A DNA stretch of 7,427 nucleotides. Origin: Lachnospiraceae bacterium. Lineage in GTDB: Bacteria; Bacillota; Clostridia; Lachnospirales; Lachnospiraceae. The notes beneath the pieces were generated by a model. The model saw only the letters and a list, made by a program, of their open reading frames with translations, was not told the origin of the DNA and searched no databases. Below, in pieces: positions 5,856 to 7,427 of the stretch (positions are counted from its first letter, which is position 1; every line of letters starts with the position of its first letter). The position numbers and the translations under genes were made by a program. The stretch spans positions 1-7,427 of the forward strand of contig CAAGJU010000219.1 of NCBI GenBank assembly GCA_900770225.1, given 5' to 3'.

Positions 5856-6587
5856 ATGAATAAGATACTCTATGCCATAGGCATCGGACCCGGCGGAAGA
5901 GACGGAATTACGATCGCCGCAGAAGAAGCCATGCAGTCCTGTGACACGATCGTCGGTTATTCCGTTTATATCGATCTGGTAAAGGATCGGCTTCCGGGGA
6001 AAAAATTTATCAGCACACCGATGACCAAAGAGACGGATCGCTGCCGGCTGGCACTCGAGGAAGCCAGCGGCGGACATGCTGTGGCCATGATCTGCAGCGG
6101 AGACGCGGGTGTGTACGGGATGGCATCGCTTTTATATCAGATGCGTGACGCATATCCTGAAGTAGAGATCCGTGTGATTCCGGGCGTGACAGCTGCTCTG
6201 AGCGGCGCGGCGCTGCTCGGCTCACCGCTTTCCTGTGATTTCTGTGTCATCAGTCTTTCCGACTACCTGACGCCGGCCGATGTGATCGAGAAGCGTCTGA
6301 AGGCTGCCGGTGAGGGCGATTTCTGCATCGTCCTGTATAATCCGGGCAGCAGGAAGCGGAAGGGATATCTGGCAAAGGCCTGCGATATCCTGCTTGCTTA
6401 CAGAGATCCCGGAACGGTTTGCGGCATCGTCCGCAATATCGGAAGAGAGGGAGAGGAAGCGAGAGTGCTTTCGCTTGAACAACTACGCAGCACGGAACCC
6501 GATATGTTCACAACGGTATTCATCGGTAATTCGACTACGCTGGATATTGCCGGAAAAATGGTGACACCAAGGGGCTATCAGCTTTGA
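5856..6587 (+). CDS. cbiH: Cobalt-factor III / precorrin-3B C17-methyltransferase CbiH (CobJ family)
   Basis: CbiH methylates C17 of cobalt-factor III and brings about ring contraction to the cobalt-precorrin-4 state, the substrate of CbiF. The 243-residue product is a class III tetrapyrrole methyltransferase: AIGIGPGGRDGIT at residues 7-19, IVGYSVYIDLV at 32-42 (VGYxxYxDL is diagnostic of this branch), ICSGDAGVYGMA at 79-90, IPGVTAALSGAALLGSPL at 108-125, ISLSDYLTP at 132-140, VLYNPGSRKRKG at 159-170, VFIGNSTT at 221-228 and MVTPRGY at 235-241. One oddity is the SPLSCDF segment at 123-129: many CobJ/CbiH proteins have a histidine before the Asp-Phe, and here it is Cys127. There is no C-terminal extension such as the Fe-S domain found in some family members. 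The stop overlaps the TTG start of cbiJ by 4 bp. Confidence 0.95.
   Translation: MNKILYAIGIGPGGRDGITIAAEEAMQSCDTIVGYSVYIDLVKDRLPGKKFISTPMTKETDRCRLALEEASGGHAVAMICSGDAGVYGMASLLYQMRDAYPEVEIRVIPGVTAALSGAALLGSPLSCDFCVISLSDYLTPADVIEKRLKAAGEGDFCIVLYNPGSRKRKGYLAKACDILLAYRDPGTVCGIVRNIGREGEEARVLSLEQLRSTEPDMFTTVFIGNSTTLDIAGKMVTPRGYQL
6569..6574 (+). promoter_or_regulatory. Ribosome binding site for the TTG start of cbiJ
   Basis: AAGGGG lies inside the last codons of cbiH, nine bases before TTG at 6584. It decides the start of cbiJ: the next in-frame ATG would remove about 60 residues including the GTTEGR nucleotide-binding motif, so the TTG must be used or something very close to it. Confidence 0.7.
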
Positions 6588-7366
6588 GAGATACAGATAT
6601 TTTCCTTTTTGCGGGCACGACTGAGGGAAGAGAAATCGCAGAGGCCATTGCGGATGACGGCAGATGGCAGACGCGCGTATACACGGCTACTGCCTATGGA
6701 AGCACGCTGATCCCGGAGGCGGCGCCGCTCATTCACGTGAGCGGACGGCTGGATGCGGCGCAGATGGCGGAGGAGTTCACCGCTTATGCAGCGCCGGGGG
6801 CAGTGGTCATTGACGCGACCCATCCATATGCCGTCGAAGTGACAAAAAATATCCGCATGGCAGCTGAAAAGGCCGGACTTCGGTGTATCCGTGTGAAACG
6901 CGCGGAGGAGCTCTCCGATCTCCTTTCCGGATGTGCGTGGACGGCAGTTGCGTACAGCAGGGAAGCTGCTGAATTTCTCAGCGGGACGGAGGGCAATATT
7001 TTTCTGACGACGGGCAGCAGAGATATCGGCGATTATACGGTCATTCCGGGTTACCGCGACCGGCTTTTTGCGCGGGTGCTGCCGCTGCCGGATGTCGTGA
7101 GAAAGTGCACGGAACTCGGAATCGCCGGCAGGCATCTGATCTGCATGCAGGGACCGTTTTCCGAAGAACTGAATGAAGTCATGTTCCGGGAGACGGAGGC
7201 GCGGTACGTGGTCACCAAGGAGTCCGGCAAAAACGGCGGCTTTGATGAAAAAAAAGCCGCTGCGCGGCAGGTGGGCTGTCATCTGGTTGTGCTGACGCGG
7301 CCGAAGGAGACTGCAGATGCGGTATCGGTGGAGAAGTGTCTCGAGATGCTGCGGAGGAACAAATAA
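6584..7366 (+). CDS. cbiJ: Cobalt-precorrin-6A reductase CbiJ (CobK family)
   Basis: CbiJ reduces cobalt-precorrin-6A to cobalt-precorrin-6B with a nicotinamide cofactor, directly following the CbiD step. The 260-residue protein is the family's usual length. Motifs are FLFAGTTEGREIA at residues 7-19 (nucleotide-binding start), VIDATHPYAVEVT at 75-87, FLTTGSRDIGDY at 140-151, FARVLPLPDVV at 162-172, MQGPFSEELN at 188-197 and VTKESGKNGGFDEK at 210-223. All are typical of CobK/CbiJ and none is missing. The start is TTG at 6584, which overlaps the TGA of cbiH (TTGA, 6584-6587), a coupled junction with a good ribosome site upstream. Bases GGAGG at 7353-7357 near its 3' end probably serve the next gene. 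CbiJ and CobK differ mainly by pathway; CbiD, CbiG and CbiF nearby make CbiJ the right name. Confidence 0.95.
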   Translation: MRDTDIFLFAGTTEGREIAEAIADDGRWQTRVYTATAYGSTLIPEAAPLIHVSGRLDAAQMAEEFTAYAAPGAVVIDATHPYAVEVTKNIRMAAEKAGLRCIRVKRAEELSDLLSGCAWTAVAYSREAAEFLSGTEGNIFLTTGSRDIGDYTVIPGYRDRLFARVLPLPDVVRKCTELGIAGRHLICMQGPFSEELNEVMFRETEARYVVTKESGKNGGFDEKKAAARQVGCHLVVLTRPKETADAVSVEKCLEMLRRNK

Positions 7367-7367
7367 C

Positions 7368-7427
7368 GTGATACGTGAACAGTTGCCACAGCGACCGGCT
7401 CACTGTGCGTTTTTCTGTTCGCTCGCA
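7368..7427 (+). CDS. Possible start of the next cluster gene (truncated by window end)
   Basis: A GTG at 7368, one base after the cbiJ stop, opens a frame with no stop through the end of the window; the first residues read MIREQLPQRPAHC if GTG is initiator. GGAGG at 7353-7357 lies ten bases upstream, an ideal spacing. The 20 visible codons match nothing I recognise, so no function is proposed; missing pathway enzymes such as CbiC, CbiA or a cobaltochelatase are contextual guesses only. A second frame from GTG at 7375 is also open, so the start and frame are not secure. Confidence 0.35.
   Translation, partial: MIREQLPQRPAHCAFFCSLA

Noticed and set aside
7387..7414. Rho-independent terminator after cbiJ
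   Set aside because: CACAG at 7387-7391 pairs with CTGTG at 7403-7407 and a run of five T follows, but the stem is only 5 bp with an 11-nt loop, and a good ribosome site and open frame argue that another gene starts here.

Overview
The window is a cobalamin (vitamin B12) biosynthesis gene cluster using the anaerobic, early-cobalt-insertion route. All eight complete genes lie on the + strand. CbiD, CbiG, CbiJ, CbiF and CbiH mark the oxygen-independent pathway. The protein style (a short CobU-like protein beside CobS and a CobC-type phosphatase), AGGAG-type ribosome sites and the balanced to slightly GC-rich composition suggest an anaerobic Clostridia-type Firmicute, perhaps Lachnospiraceae. 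That placement is inference from protein character, not a database result.

Layout. Bases 1-137 hold a GC-rich set of nested inverted repeats upstream of cobS. Bases 138-2102 carry late, nucleotide-loop genes: cobS (lower ligand transfer to cobinamide), a shortened cobU-like gene after a 190-nt spacer, and a cobC-like phosphatase that overlaps it by 4 bp. Bases 2202-7366 carry corrin-ring genes in the order cbiD, cbiF, cbiG, cbiH, cbiJ. The last 60 bases appear to begin another gene, with a GTG start and a good ribosome site inside the end of cbiJ.

How they work together. Five successive ring-contraction steps are encoded here: CbiH (C17 methylation and ring contraction), CbiF (C11 methylation), CbiG (lactone opening and loss of the two-carbon fragment), CbiD (C1 methylation) and CbiJ (reduction of cobalt-precorrin-6A). 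The 5' genes act much later, on cobinamide activation and attachment of alpha-ribazole. CbiL, CbiE/CbiT, CbiC, CbiA, CbiP, CbiB, a cobaltochelatase and CobT are not in the window and are presumably nearby.

Nothing here amounts to a wholly new system. The points most worth a second look are: three tandem ~30-bp copies of the 3' end of cbiF, each with its own palindrome; the CobU-like protein that keeps the P-loop but lacks the guanylylated-histidine segment; the inverted-repeat element at the left edge; the extended CbiD N-terminus behind a possible ribosome-site hairpin; and the contrast between 4-bp coupled junctions and 99-213-nt spacers inside one gene cluster.
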